Position numbers and translations under genes: made by a program. The notes under the pieces were generated by a model. It was not told where the DNA came from. It did not search any database and saw only the letters and a program-made list of their open reading frames with translations. 64,000 nt of DNA from Camarhynchus parvulus (lineage: Eukaryota; Chordata; Aves; Passeriformes; Thraupidae): contig NC_044572.1 of NCBI RefSeq assembly GCF_901933205.1, positions 91,478,965-91,542,964 on the forward strand. The letters are read 5' to 3'. Below, in pieces: positions 1 through 14,005 of the stretch (position 1 is the first letter of the stretch; every line of letters begins with the position of its first letter).

Positions 1-3000
1 AAAACTGATAAAGGAAATTATTTATGAATCAAAGGCATTGCTGGAGAGTGTCAACAAATGGCCTGTCAGTTTTGTAAGACCTATTATTAATGACTGTTTT
101 GAGTTCTTAAATGGGACCTTGTCACAAAACAACTTTTGGGGTAGTCTTCTGCAAAATGGTGAATATCCTCCATTTCCTCCTTAAATTTTCTAGGATTGTT
201 TTGTTTCTTCCTTCATGCTTTGTAAGGCTCAGGGTGGTGAATGCAGTATTCAGCTATTCTGGCATCCAAACATTTCAAACAGTATGTCTGTGCTCAGAAA
301 GTCTTATTTTTAAGTGAAGTGTTCTTTTATTGATACCTTGTTTAATACAGTCCTACCATTCAAATTCAAGTTGGTGAACATTCTGAAAATATTTGCACAG
401 AAACAGTTCCATTTTTATCCTGTCCTGGTGAAGAAATCCTTGCATTAAGCAAATCTATTTTCTTTCAACCCTCCTCCAGTCTGCTGGAAGCCCATGGGCT
501 GATGGATGTTGCAGGATGATGTTGCTGTTCTTGCTGCCAGGCTGAGGAAAGGTCTGTCCACAAAAGCCTTCTCCTGTCTATAGTCACGTGCACGTACTGT
601 CATCTCTCTTTCTCCCTGAGCTGAGAGAAACTTCTCTGGAAAAGGGATCCATGTTGGCCCCTTGGCAGTCTCCAGAAATGTCCATTGCATTTCTGCAATG
701 CCCATCTCATTACATGACATGTGTACAGGCTCTGTTCACATTGATTGCTTGGATGTTGTGCCTAGCCTTACTTGCAGCAGGAAGTTTTCAAATGTATTTG
801 GTAATCCAGTTAGAGCTTGAAGCTTGGGGTGTGGGATTTATTAGCTGCTGTTCTAATTAAAATTGCTGCATCAAAAAACTCCTTGTGAGCAACCACGGTT
901 GTCTGATGAATGCTGAAAGGAAGTGCTTCCTTTTTGAAAAGTTTGTCACACAAGACCTGAAATAAAAGCCTCTAGTCAAAAAGCATGTATTATAGATATT
1001 TATAATTTGGCTCAGTTAAAAAATATTAAATTGCTACATTTTTAATGTAAAGACTTCGAAAAACCAAGATAAATTCCTAAATGAGGTAGACTGATTTCCC
1101 CAAAGGACTACCTGCATTGTGTTAGTTCCACTGTGGTAACTTTTAAATGTTATTTTTATGTGCTTCTCAAAATATTTTCTAAAATCTTTTCCCCAGCATA
1201 TTTCAATAGAAGGATCAATTGTCTGGAAAGGTACAAATGGGCTTCTTTTTTCAGTACTTTTGATAGGTATTTCTCATAACTCTAGGCTCTGGAACCAGTC
1301 CTGAAGAATGGAAAGGAAACATGCCATTGTTAAATGAGAGGGGTTAAAAACCAAAGCAATTAGCTGTGAACATTAGGCATCCAATTCAGCTTTTTTATAT
1401 ACATACTTTATGTAATCTTCAAGAACAGTTTTTCTTAGATGCAAAACTGCTGTTATAATGTTTGTCTATGATGTGTAAGCTTGACAGACAGAAGAGCTAA
1501 AAATGTCCCTTGTGTTGTGTGAAAACACTTGGAGAATACTTGGAAAGATGTACACTTGCAAAACAATTGCTTCTTTGTTTCCTGCAAACTTCAGTGAACT
1601 TGAAATTCCCCAAATGTCAAATAACTAAATTATTTATTACTTAGAATTCATAGTCTCCTTGCCTTCTTAAGCCCCTTTTTTTTTTAATATTTTGTTTTAA
1701 TTTCAAGAAATGTTAAATCATGTTATGAATATTAACTGACACTTTGAAGTATTTTTACAAGAGTACTTGGATTCCATGGGCTAGTAGTGATAATCAGAAA
1801 GATGGCTCTTGTGCTCAAAGACAGAGAAATGTTATAGAGAAATGAATTTGTTCTAGCTCAATAACGGGATTTTACAAGGCAAACAAGATGCTGAAGTTTA
1901 TAGAAAATTCTTCTATCTGCCAAGAGGTTTGAGATTTCATGAAATTTTATTTTATTTTTTAATAACTAAACAAGAAATTCTGGAATCACACCACAGTAAA
2001 AATTGTAATTATTTTTATGACATTAAAATCTCTGGTAGTAATTCTAGTTGAATGGACTGTTTAAAATAAATTATTTTAAAGCTGATTTCAAGGTTTATGG
2101 AGGAGACTTATGCTGTGGTATTGTCTGTCCATCTGCCATTTTGACACTACTATCTTTGCTTTAAGTTATGTGAAAAATTAGGGGCTGCATGGAAGAAAGA
2201 GGCTCAGATTTGTGTGCTGCTGAGGAATGGCTGGGCAGAAAGCTAACACTCCATTCTTTACCAGGCAGCAATGGGCAAAGTCTAACTTTGGACTATCCAC
2301 ATTGCATACACTTTCTTGCCTCTTTTATGGGTTGAAGGGGCCATTTTTCATTAGTTCTCCTTATCACAGAAGAGCTCATTTGAATGGCATTGCTATAGCT
2401 ACCTGAGCTCCAAAAGACAGGATTTTGAAAACCAATATCATATGCTTTATTAAATTCAAGTCTTAAGCAAGGCTATATATAATCATTTTAATTTCTGAGG
2501 TTTCACAAGTAATCCTGCTTAAATATATAGAGAAGATTTATCATAAGTTGTTAGAGCCATTTTTCTTGATTATCACTTACTGAGGCTTCAAAGTACTCAC
2601 TTTGAAGTGCTTAAAAGCCAAATATGTTTTATTTTTTCTTGCCACAGCATCCAGTAACCTAATAAAAGACAGATTATACTGATTTACTGTGAAGTACAAG
2701 GGATAACTAAAATATTAGGGTTGTTTTTACATGGTTGCCCCATAGCTTTGTGAGTTATTCCAGTACTACAGGCAATATAGATAATTTTATATTACAGGTA
2801 CAGAACATTCATGTTTTGTAAAAATCATATTTGACTTTAGTATGACAAAGGGCATGACAGAAAGGGACTTCAGTCTTGAAGTCACAGGGACTCATGGTCA
2901 TTTGGCATTTCTGCTAGAGGAATCTGTCTAAAGACAGAGTCCCTGGAGAAGCCCTGTCTGCATGGCGTTTGGCAGGAGACCATGAGGATGCTGCCCTCAG

Positions 3001-3805
3001 AACACAATGCTGTCTTGCAGGCAATGTGCAGCTGGCCACTCTGGTGGTGTCTGGTGCGCCAGCAGGCTGCCTTTGGCCACTCTAAGTCGCTGGGCATCCT
3101 TGGATGCATGCCTGCTGTCCCTCTTGCAGTTCTTCTGTAGGGACAGAGACTTCTCCAGGCATCCTTCAGAAGTCAGTCAAGAACTTTTCCTTGGCTTGCC
3201 AGCATGCTTTAGGTCACTGCTGAGGCTGCGGATTTCACTCTTTGAGAAAGTGTCAGTGTCAAATAATTTTCCTTTAGGTGAGAGCTTAGACCCCATGGAG
3301 GGCTCTGAAAGGAAAAGCAGAATCATTTCATTCTGGTTTAACCTGAGAGTCACTGGGAAGGGTGTTGGGTGACTGGTGTGGCTGAAAGAGTTGGGCTGAT
3401 GCACTTTGAATTCACTGGAGAAGTCAGCATCAGTTAAAAATGGCAAAGCTGTTCTTGCAGTGGCCAAACCTGGGAGCTACACTTATAAGAAAGAACTTTA
3501 ATTAAATCCAATCAGGATGGGACAGAAAGCTTACATAGTGACTGAAATTATAGGAAATACTCTGCTATGTAGTATTCTGATTTCTGTAGCACAGCTGCAC
3601 CCCTTTGCACCCTTAAATTCTTTCTTGCTTCTGAGCAAGCATTAGAAATCACCCAGTTCTCTCAATTATGCTGGAGTCATGGAAATAATTATGGGATCTC
3701 AGCATACCAAGAGTCAAAACATTAATTTAGGAAAGTTATCAACAACGAAAATAATGTAAGAATTTGCATCAGACTAGACTGATAGTACATAAGGATAAGC
3801 CTAAC

Positions 3806-3808
<3 letters not shown>
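1..3808. other. Gene-less stretch, AT-rich unique sequence
   Basis: I recognise no gene or transposon here. Most of it is AT-rich with many stops in all frames. Positions 585-596 hold a CACGTG E-box directly followed by CACGTA. Positions 2060-2080 form a perfect AT palindrome. The stretch 2880-3470 is richer in G and C and has overlapping open frames on both strands (121 codons forward from 3007, 96 codons reverse from 3467), but neither resembles a known protein. I judge the whole stretch intronic or intergenic. Confidence 0.6.
2060..2080. repeat. Perfect AT palindrome (10-bp arms, 1-bp centre)
   Basis: The arms TTTAAAATAA and TTATTTTAAA are exact reverse complements around a single A. It could be a cruciform-prone AT site or a binding site for AT-selective factors. 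In AT-rich DNA such a match can also arise by chance. Confidence 0.6.

Positions 3809-3838
<30 letters not shown>
3809..3838. repeat. (AT)15 microsatellite
   Basis: Fifteen uninterrupted AT units are followed by a decayed GTATGTAATATGTGTAAT tail. This is a simple length-variable repeat with no coding content. Confidence 0.95.
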
Positions 3839-3845
<7 letters not shown>

Positions 3846-4394
3846 ATATGTGTAATATTTGGATTGCTGCAATGACTTAGATCCACACTCTTCAAAATAC
3901 TTCCCTACATGATATGATTTTGAATACATCTATGAGATATTATTTCTGTTATTTCTTTTATGGACCTCTTACATCACAATGACCCTGGAAAAGCAAAAAG
4001 TCTCCTCCAGTCACAGTAGGAGGATGGGTGAATGATGAAGATACCATGAAGTGCAGCCTGTTTTTCCAAAGAAAATGGTGCATAGGTAAGTTAAGTAATT
4101 GCTGGTACAGGTATCTGAGGCAAAATTTGGAATGAAGCTCAGGTATCCTGAGTCCTGGTTCTCATAATACCTATCTATATAATACCTATCTTTGCTAAGT
4201 ATTATATACAGCACATTTACAGGTCCACTGTATGGTATTACTTATAAAATGCAGGGGTAGAAATTTGGTGATGTTTAATACTTCACCTCTAATACCCTGA
4301 TGGTTTGGAAGGCTATGTTAAGTTTTCTGGAGCAGATCTGCAGAACTGCATGGAAATACAATGTTTATGAGCAAACCAGTGATGTGGTTTGTTC

Positions 4395-4477
4395 ATGATG
4401 GTGGATGTTACAGTTCGTTATGGTGGATGATATAACACTATAGGATGTTATAGTTATGGTGGATGTTGTAGTCTGCC
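4395..4477. repeat. Degenerate minisatellite, ATGGTGGATGTTA-like units
   Basis: Three to four imperfect units share the core ATGGTGGATG(T/A)TA followed by an AGTT-type tail. The second unit is altered to GATATAACACTAT and one unit is shortened. Unit length varies from about 14 to 25 bp, so this looks like an old, decaying local duplication. Confidence 0.6.
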
Positions 4478-6599
4478 ATCAGTATCTTCTGCTGCAATGT
4501 TTCTTCCTTGCTGCATGACCTCACATGACTGCTAACTCCCTAGCATGTGACAAGTCCCACATGGGTGGTCCACAAGATTCCAGGAGTGGTTCAGTGCTCC
4601 AGAGAAGTTTGGGAACTTTGATTTATCCCGCAGATATAAGGGGATTATCAAAGTTTTCTACTGTTTTACTCTCCTGTTAATTGCTGACGATGTTTGTGGA
4701 AGAATAGGATCACTGTCTTTTCTGGGTGATCAAATGCTGCTGCAGCTGGTGACAAGGCTAAAGGGTGGAGAAGAATGAAACAACAGCCTCCCCTTTCCCC
4801 CCCTTTCTTTTAGCAGTGTATTTTAATTCTCAATTCATCTTTCAACTTAATAAAGAAAGCTGGGATTGGATTTGTGACAAATCTCCACAACTTTCTTCCT
4901 TTTCCTGTGAAGTTAAGATTGTATCTATGCTCAGAAGAAAACTTGAGGGCTTAGTTGTATCTCATGGTATTGTTTTCTGGTTTTATGATACTTTCTTACC
5001 CCTGGCGATGTTGAGAAATTTGGATTAAACTTTAGGAAATAATAAATGTTCTGTTGTATCTTTAATGGACTAGACATGTTAGTCCTTGTCTTGGCATGTT
5101 GTGGATGGAATAATATGATGTCAACCATGGAAAATCGAAATGCACTCTCTTGTAGGCATTTCTAAATCTTCAAACCAAGGGCACTGTAACAAATAAGGCA
5201 AACAGCCCAGAACTGTGGACCAAAGCCCTGCTTCAGAAAGTTCTTTCTTGCAAAGCCCTTTTCATCTACTTTCTGTACTGTGCCAGTGGGCAGTCAGCAG
5301 TGCTTCAGCAGTCAGCAGTATTTCTTTGAACACACAGGTTTGAAAGGCCTCATAGAAACTCCTTTTTTCACTGTCTTGGCAATGAATCTGTTTTATCAAC
5401 GTGGATTTGTGGATTAGTTTTGTGCTTGAAAACGATCAATTTCATGCAGTGAGATACAAGTGGAAGTTAGGCTGAAGCTCAGTGATGGATAGTGTTTTAT
5501 TTTTGCTCTGCTGCTGTGATGTTTCGGTCCCTCACAAAAAAAGAATGACAGATTCAAGCAAAGACTTGTTGAGAATGGGGCAAGTCACTCCTGGAGATCA
5601 TCTTGAGGGTGTTGGAGGAGAAAAAAGCTTTTATACACCTTGGTTGGGCAGAGGAGGGATGTCTGAGACTGAAAGCTGTCCAAGGAACAGGGAAATGGCT
5701 ACAGAGAGCGGGGAACAAACGCACAAGTGGGCCTAAGCGATCCTCAGGACTGGGGGGGCACTGCACAGAGATGAGCTCCAACCTCAAGAAAAAGCCCAAG
5801 ATTGTTGGGCTGCCAGAAAGCCTAGAAGAAAGGAATACTTCAGGACAATAAGAGAATCAGAGGACCTTTTGTTGCAAACCATTTTAAAATTTAATTTCTG
5901 TCTTACCTAAGGACTTGATTTATATCCATTATTAAAAAGTTAACTGTTCTTGTTTGCATTTTACTAGAACCTGGCTTTTCACTTGAAAAGTCTTTCAATT
6001 TTTTTAGGAGCAAGGGAAGTTCTTCCTGCAAACTTTAGGCAAATCTTCCTCACAGTTCTTATCCAACTGGAAGTTTACTCTTGGCTCATCTGAACAGTGG
6101 TTTTCAGAAACTGCTTCTTTTAAAAACTTTAATTTTTCTAACCACATGTTGACTGCATCATGACAGTGCAGATTTAATTTGGAGGCTCAATAATGGAATA
6201 CAAAATCTGTTGGGTTTTTTGGGGGAGGAAGATGACCATCTTTTCTGTCCTTTAAAGGAGATTCGTTATTTCATTAGTTTGTCACATGAATTAAACATTT
6301 GCAAAGTGATGCTAAAACATATGCTCTTGATTAAACTTTGTTTTCAGTGTGGAACTTCTCCTGTAGAAATACTGGTGCTATGTAGAGCCGTTCATATGTG
6401 ACACAAAATTTGAAATGTCCTCTCTTCCAGGATTTATCCACAAGTAATACTTCTTGTTAGAACTACAACTTTGTGTACATGATAATAATGTGTTCTCTTT
6501 CAGATGAGAAAAAATTTAGTCAATTAAGTTGGAAAGGGTACATACTTTGTTTCTGGCCACAATCTCACAATTTCTCTGTGAAAATATCAGTGTGTCTGC

Positions 6600-6790
6600 T
6601 AGCTGTTCATTAACACAGCCTCGAGGGGGGAAACAACCTCTGTCTATTGATTAATTAAAAAAGAAGCACTGGACCTCTATTTGGAATAATTGCAATTTGG
6701 AAATGTACAGTGCATTAAAATTATTTGTCTTTTGAAAACATATAATATTTATACTCATAAATCTAACACTGACTTTGCAGAAGCACTGGT
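6600..6790. promoter_or_regulatory. Possible conserved noncoding element (homeodomain-type motifs)
   Basis: The sequence TTGATTAATTAA lies at 6647-6658 and resembles paired homeodomain or PBX/HOX-type sites. Further ATAATTGCAATTTGG and ATTAAAATTA motifs follow within 70 bp. The stretch lacks recognisable repeats and reads as unique, fairly complex AT-rich DNA. Its regulatory role is inferred from motif density alone; no conservation could be tested. Confidence 0.2.
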
Positions 6791-9700
6791 AGGTTCCTGA
6801 TCCCCTTGCACAGCAAAGTATGCTGTACATAAGTTATTACTCAGATTAAAAAGAAAAGTGCAATCATGTTTATAGTAACCTTTCTAGACAAAAGAGTTCC
6901 AAAGTTGCAGGAGATTTTTCATCAGCATTGAATATTTGGAACTACTGATGCATAACTCCACAAAAATATTATCTCTGCTGTCAATTTAAGAAAAATGTGT
7001 TAACTGTGTGGTTGAAGGGATCTTGAAGTTTCCTCACTATCAGAAGTTAGTTTTCTACGTTAGGCGAAGATTGCTTAATTGCAACTTCAAAATTCTATAA
7101 GGATGAGGAGGATGGGAGTGATGCTTTCAATGACTAAATAACTACTTAAAAGGTTTTTTTAATGACACACTTAAAAATCATAACAATCTGCTCTTCTGTG
7201 TGCTGAAGTTAATGATGTCATACTTTTCTGAAGGGTAATCTAGGAAAAGAATTGACAACTGATTCATGCATCACAGTCTAATTCTTAAATACACTTCACA
7301 TGAAAGCAGAAAAAACAGCCAGCATTTAATTCACCTTTCAAATACCAGAATTTGTATGAAAACCATGACAAACAAAATGAAATTTAAACTGAGCCAGTTG
7401 CTTCCTCTGGAAAAAGCATCGTCCTTTCAAGAAATCACAGATGTTTGAGGCAGGCTGGGCTTCCAAGTCTGGATAAGGAACCTTTGGCTGAAGAGTTCTG
7501 TGGAAGGCAACCATGTTGATAGTACACCTGTGGCACAAGCCTTGTGTAAAGAAATTGTGTATGACTCTATCTTTAAGCTCTTATTCTCTCTATTTTTCTA
7601 AATTCATTGACTTTAATATACTCTCTGCTGACTTGAGTACACACTCCGGAGAATATTTTCCTTTTAAAAAGACATGGTATGGAAATTTTTGAAATATTGC
7701 TTCTGTTAAGCCCAAACTATATATTAATGTCAACTTGAGCTGAACAAGTGAAAGGATGTGCAAATTGATTTTAAAAAATACCTTAAGAACTTACATATAT
7801 AAAAAGGCATTCACTAGTAGGATTTGTCTCAATAAATTTAATATGATAGTGTAAGAGTGAAGGCAACATGAATGCTGAATGAGAGCAAATTGGCATAAAA
7901 ACAGTATTTCCCTTCTCTTTTATGTCTTCACTCATGAAAGATGATGACCCAATTTCCAAGGCAATTAAAAGCCATGTTGTCAAGAGTATGGCATCCCTTA
8001 TGGATATCTGGTAACTGTACTGCTGCTCCGGCCTTCAATCATGAAAAACCTCATATTTTTAAGCTGCACCTTGCATATAGGTATCCATATTAAATGGCAG
8101 TAGTTTGAAGCTTGTTCTATTACATTTTTGCTCTTTGGAAAGGTTCTACTCATAAACAAATTGCATTTATTTGTTCTGGTCTTGTCTTCATTATATTGGC
8201 ATGTGCAGAGGCTCCATTTAGGTGTGCAGGGACAACAACTGAATATATCTAGATGAACTTCATAGGTTATATTTTCTAATGGATTGGTTTTGGGCCTATT
8301 TTGGGGGGGATTCTTTTTCATAATCAGCTTCTAGAGCTGTGGTACTCAAATCCAACTTCTTTATTGCAATTAAGGTCTAGCCACCGCTGTCTAGACTGCA
8401 GTAATGATGTTGGTTATCCTCCTGTAATAATTCTATTGATAGGCCTCAAAATAGCGCTGGTCCCAAGAGCTGATGTTTTCTGCCTGTACAAATAATGGAC
8501 TATCAGCCATTGCATGTAGTCTGGTTTTTGCCATAATGGGAAACTGCATTAAAGATAAAAATCATCTTATAAAGAAAGGGAGGGCTTTACGTGTAAAGAT
8601 GTTTTTCAGCCCTACTTTGGGAAACTGTCATTCAAGCTCTCCAAATCAGGGCTGCATCGCTCTAGGGAGTGATGACTCCTCTTCTTACTCCCTCAAGGCA
8701 AAAGGGTGAGGGCAAGGGCTGGGATCTAATGAATTGCAGGCTCTGGGCAAATTCACCTTCCTGTGAAAATGTGGTTTAATTATTTTTCAGCAAACTGGAC
8801 ATCAGCCTGAACTTTACCATATTATTTCTTGCTGTTTTACGAAAAGACATCTGAATTAGCTGCAGCACCAAAAAGACCTGTTTTGGACACTGAGAATCAT
8901 GTATCTCTGCTAAAAGCTGGACTGGTGTGATGGAAGGTTGTAAGTACCTTGTCTGGCACTTAAATGCCGGAAGAGGAGGAAGTTTCAGGGGATGTTTTGG
9001 CATGGCAAGAAGAATTTCTGCAGTAGCCCTCCATGGTGTCAACATGTTCATATTTTTCTTCGCTCTGGAAATCTCCAAATCACTTCAGTGTGAACATTAG
9101 TCTTAAGATAAGGGCAGAAAAGTATGATTGAACAAAGCTGTCACAGGGGAAGCCATCCAGCATTGCTCACTGCCTTGGGGTCTGCAGGGAGTATTTTTGC
9201 ATATGAATCACTCTCTCTTTGCATAATTTTGTTATTAATATTGCTGCTGTTACTGTTTATTTCTTATCTCATTGCTGTTTCCAGTAAATGCCTCTTATCT
9301 CAGCCCATGATCTTCATCTTTTGTGCCTCCAGTTCTCAACTCCATTCTGCTGCAGCAGAAGGGGCAAGGGAAGGGTGGTTTGGGAGAGTCTCAGTGAGGG
9401 CACTGAATTGAGGAGTACCGTTCTTAAACCATGACAACTGCACAAAAATCTTTTGCACATGTGTCTTTGGCTGTGAGAGAGACTTATCTTCCATTTACTT
9501 GTTGTTGGGGTTTTATTCCCCATTAGTATTCATGAGTTCATAAAGCAATAGACCACAATATATATGTTTCTTGAATTGCAGTACTTGTTACAGCTAAGAA
9601 ATCCACACAGAATCACATGAGAGGAAGAAAGGGACACGACCTGCTTTGGATGTGCGCTTCCCACACAACAGAAACCCACAAGTATGTGCAATTGATGAAC

Positions 9701-10430
9701 AGCTAAATCAAGTGCTTTGTTGCTCACTTTATTGGCTTCACATAAGGCGCCCTGCATGACTGGCACTCAAGAACTTGTCCTGTAATATCTGCCAGGAGTC
9801 TGAATTTGTTTTGGACCTTCCAGGACAGTAATCCCACAAAGAAGAAGATACCAGTCCTAGGGAATGGGACTATTATGTCAGACTGAATGAAAGCACATAG
9901 GCTTGAGTTGACTTCTGCTGGTTCGTGGGCACATCAGGCAAAGTGATAGAAACCAGTACACTCCTCCCGACTCTTCCAATGATCTTCTGGTGTTTCCTGG
10001 CAAATCACTTTATCTTGCCCTCTAGCTTCAAACAAGGAATAATGTTATCCTGGGGAAAAGTTTCACCTAGAAGAACCAGGAAGTTCATTGTAACAGAAAT
10101 GTTTGTGCCTGTGATGTTGTTGTAGAAATTGCCGTAAGCTTTTTGAAGAAAAAAGGTTCCTTGCCTCTAAGCTATCCATTTTCTTTATGCTTTTACATGG
10201 TGGTTGATCACAGATTCAAGCTGTTGAATTTTAAAACAAGAGAGAAGTGAGTGGTTTCAATGAAGATGCATTCAGTCAGAGACACAAGTAGATAGAAGCG
10301 ATGCACAGTGCAACTGTGTTTGTAAGAGTATTCTTTATAGGATCAGTTTTTGCTATCAGAGAATCACTAAAAACAGAAGACAATGCTATTTAAATCTAAT
10401 CTTATTGATGAGATTTGTGCAAATATAAGA

Positions 10431-10507
10431 TTGTGGGGGTTTTTTTGTTGTTTTGTTGGGTTTTTTTTTGGTTTTGTTTTGTTTTGTTCTTTTTTTGTTT
10501 GTTTTTG
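10431..10507. repeat. T/G-rich simple repeat, (TTTTG)n type
   Basis: The plus strand contains only T and G except for a few bases, with several TTTTG and TTTTGTT units and a nine-T run. It gives a meaningless Phe/Cys/Val-rich open frame. It is a low-complexity tract. Confidence 0.85.
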
Positions 10508-13500
10508 TAAAATTGGTACTGCTCCAGGGAGAGCAATTATGTTTAGCTGTCTTGGTAAGAAACTGACTAGGTCCTGGCCTGAACAGGAGAGAGGTTACTG
10601 GGCTTCAAATTAGAAATTCCTGAACATGATGCAATAAAGCAAGAAGCTGGCAAAAGCTGCAGCTGATACCATCAGGAATGGCACAATCACCTGGATTAGA
10701 GTGTCAAGCTGTTTATGTCACAACACTGGGGCCTGTGGGAAGAAAAGTAAGCAGGGGTGGTTGGTGTTTATTTGGGAGAGAATGGGAATGGTAAAACAAG
10801 TGAGAATGGTGAAACAAGCGAGAGTGAGAAGGAGAAAAGGGAATATAATAGGTAGCAAGCTGTGATTAGTGCTGAGTGGGGACACCTGTTGGGAAGTCTT
10901 GTACTGTATCACTGTGGCCTGAACTAGGGCCATAAACCAAACTTGTCCTGAACACAGCACATGCAACAAACCTGCTTCCTTAATGAGGGAGAGCTGCATG
11001 CTTTCCTTAGGCTGCCAGGGAACCCCTGAGTCAGATCAGGCATCAAGGCGTGACATGACTGTGCCAGGCCTGAGGGCACTGGCATCCTCCTAAGGACTTC
11101 CTGCTGACATTCACAGGTGCCAGTGTAAACCTTGTGCAGTGAAACCCAGTAGCACTTTTGAGCCTGTTTCCTCATGCTGCTGGTAGAATGAACTTCAGGA
11201 GCTATATGAGATAGTGGGAAGGATCTCCGATCACCATCTGTTCCTCACTTTGGCTAAATATGATTCCCTTAAAACTAAGATGGTTCATTAATGTGCTATG
11301 TTTGAAAAAGCACTGGTTCATCAAAAGAGCTCTGCAAATATCCCTGAGAGGAGTGAGACTTAGAAAAATATGAGTAGGAGAATCAGCTTTGCATTGTTAG
11401 AATGAATCTATTGCCTTCTTTCTTTAACCTCAGAAGCCATTGCAATAGTCAGTAGAGTCAATGCAAATAAAACCTTTTGTAATCTGAAGCCCGAGGAAAT
11501 TTAGTCATCCCTGTGCTGTCCTCCCAACAAGCCAAAAGGCAAAGTTTGAGAGTCAATGGCCCCAAAAAACAGAGCTGGTCTGGTGGGGGACAAGTAATAG
11601 AGAGGCAGCCCTTCCCTTTGGAACACTCTAGATTATCACCAATAACTGTAAGAGATTTCTTTTTCAGCATTGTTTTGATTTTTGCTATGTGAATGACCAT
11701 AATGGTACTGTCTATAATGGTAGCAGGTGTCCATGAACATGCACTTGATGTGTCCTGATGAACTGTGCACCTGTCCAGATAGATGGTAGTTCTAGATAGT
11801 GAGACAGAACTGTCAGCTTTAAATTAACTTGCCCTTTGAAAATCTCACTGCTAACAAGGCACTTTTCACCTGTCTGGAAATGATGGTAAAGATGGGGGGT
11901 GCAGCTGGGTGAAAGTTCTGTTTGCCATGTGGCAACACTGTCCTGGCAGACCCTGCTAAACTTTTGGGAAGAAAGCTGGAGATTGTGGTGGCAGCAAGAC
12001 AAAGTTAGGCACAAACTGATTTGGGATCTTAAGAGGTTAATAGTGCCAGAGATATCTCTGTGCTGGTTTACTCAAAACTAGACAGCATAACAAGATTTTA
12101 GAGTTTGAGATGGATCATTTGAAAATTAGTGTTTCTCCTTGTGAATGAAACAGAATGATTTTTTTCCCTCCAGAGGACCTAGTTGGGAGTCATCAAACAG
12201 TCCTGTCTATGGTCACCTGTAGGCTCATAAATGCTATTTACAATCAAATATTTATATCCTTGTTGGCTAACAGACACATTTTTCAAGACTTGGAATATAG
12301 TACTACTTGCCCTCACCCACAGTGACTATGCTTGCTGATATGCCTAGATGCATGGAAAATTTATAAACTTTCTCCATCCAGAATTCTACCACCTCTGACA
12401 AAAACTTGCTGAAATTAATTAAAAAAAAAATTAATGTGAGTTTTGATTTGTGTTCAGTTTTAACAAAGTTCTTAGCTTTTCCTCTCTGCCACATTTTAAA
12501 ATCCATTGTAGAACTTCTCAAAATTCTACTAAGTTAAAGAACTTGACAGTTTTTTAGAGGAATTCTCCCTCCTCCTGTCTTGTTTTGTCACTGTTGTGAC
12601 AGACTATAATGGCTTGTAGGATGGTGGGAGGTGACTTGGAAGAGCAGTGAACTCAGGAATATTGTGCTTATCTTCTGTGAGCTCTCAAATGATGTCCCAG
12701 TAGACTGATGGTATAGCGCTTCTTGGGAGCAAACTTTTTCTCTTTTGGAGGTCAGTGTACCCATAAGGCTCCACAGTGATTTGTGCAGGAGCAGGTTTTT
12801 GTGTGAAGAAGGGAGAGCTACAAACTGGTTTATGCATTTCCATCTGAGAAGAATCCACTGGTCAATAGATGGGAAGTGTGCCAAGGAATATTTGGAGCTG
12901 CCCGCTTGGTGTTTGGGGACTGTCTGGTGGATTTAACTGTGGAGCTTTAAGGGATGGCTGGTCCCCAGCTGTATCAGTTCCCAGGGATTATTGCTTCAGC
13001 TGCAAAGGGAGCAAAGCAGGATTCACATCAGTTCCTTGACTGCCCCAGGTCACTATCTAGTATTTCATAAAACTGTGTTAGGTAGTGGACTGACAGGGAG
13101 ACCCATGTACTCTACCACTGCCTGCTCTATTGGGGTAGCAATCTGTGGCAGGGAGGTGCAGAAAACAAACATTCAATAAGTTACAGTGATATTTTTGACT
13201 CAGCTAAATAAGTCTTCCAGAGTTTGTCTGCCACTCATCTTGGAAGAGGTAGAATCAAGGGAGAGCCTGGTAGTGAGCAGGGGCCAGCTGGAAACCACTT
13301 CTGGCTTCTCCTGTACCACTGGCACACTTCAGAGCAGGAATTTCCTAAAATAGATACAGGGTGTTCTTGAACATCCCTACCACACTGACCTGCAAAATCT
13401 GAGAAACTTCTGCCTGAGTTTGGTTGTTGTTATGAAGTTCTTTTTTCACTCTGGCTATACATACTGTTGTATCATAAATAGTTTTTTTTACCCATGTGCA

Positions 13501-14005
13501 TTCATTTTTGTAGGTGAGACTTTGTCACATCCCTTCAGATGAAGGACAATTGTTAGCTCCTAAATTTTGATGGTTAGTGATTGAAATATAAAACATTTGA
13601 GTCAAGGATTGAAGTTTTTTTAGAACAAACCATTCTGGCTGTCTTGTCTTTAAATTAAAAGAAAAATATCAGAGACAGAAAAAAACGCATATTAATGGAG
13701 AAATGCAGGGAAAAAATATTGGAGACAGATAAGATGCTCTAATGGGCAGGTTGGGTTAGGAAAAAATGGTTGGTTTGGGAGCTCTGTTTCAGGAGAAGGA
13801 CGTGATCTGATTGGAAATTCCTAAGGAACTGAGCTCAAAGGAAGGCTCTGATAGGATGGTAAAGGGAGAAAGGCCTTGTTCTTTTATAGATCCACGTATT
13901 TATTGTGGCATGAAGTAAGTGGTAGTGGAGTCCTAAAGATCTTTGTCCAGAAGCCTGGTGTGTTTTTTGTTAGTTAGCTCTGCTGAGTGCTTGTAGAGTG
14001 CTGCA

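Larger units (their letters stand above)
3839..10430. other. Gene-less stretch, unique sequence with small repeats
   Basis: No gene was recognised. It contains a degenerate minisatellite (4395-4477) and an AT-rich motif cluster near 6600-6790 that could be a conserved regulatory element. Several open frames of 60-107 codons occur, for example the reverse frame 8321-7998, but none shows a domain, signal peptide or convincing splice context. The frame at 5603-5851 includes a short KIVGLPESLEE string that faintly recalls a LINE-1 ORF1 motif; nothing around it supports that. Confidence 0.55.

Noticed and set aside
5603..5851. KIVGLPESLEE string resembling a LINE-1 ORF1 motif
   Set aside because: Only about ten residues fit; neighbouring sequence shows no ORF1 or reverse-transcriptase features.
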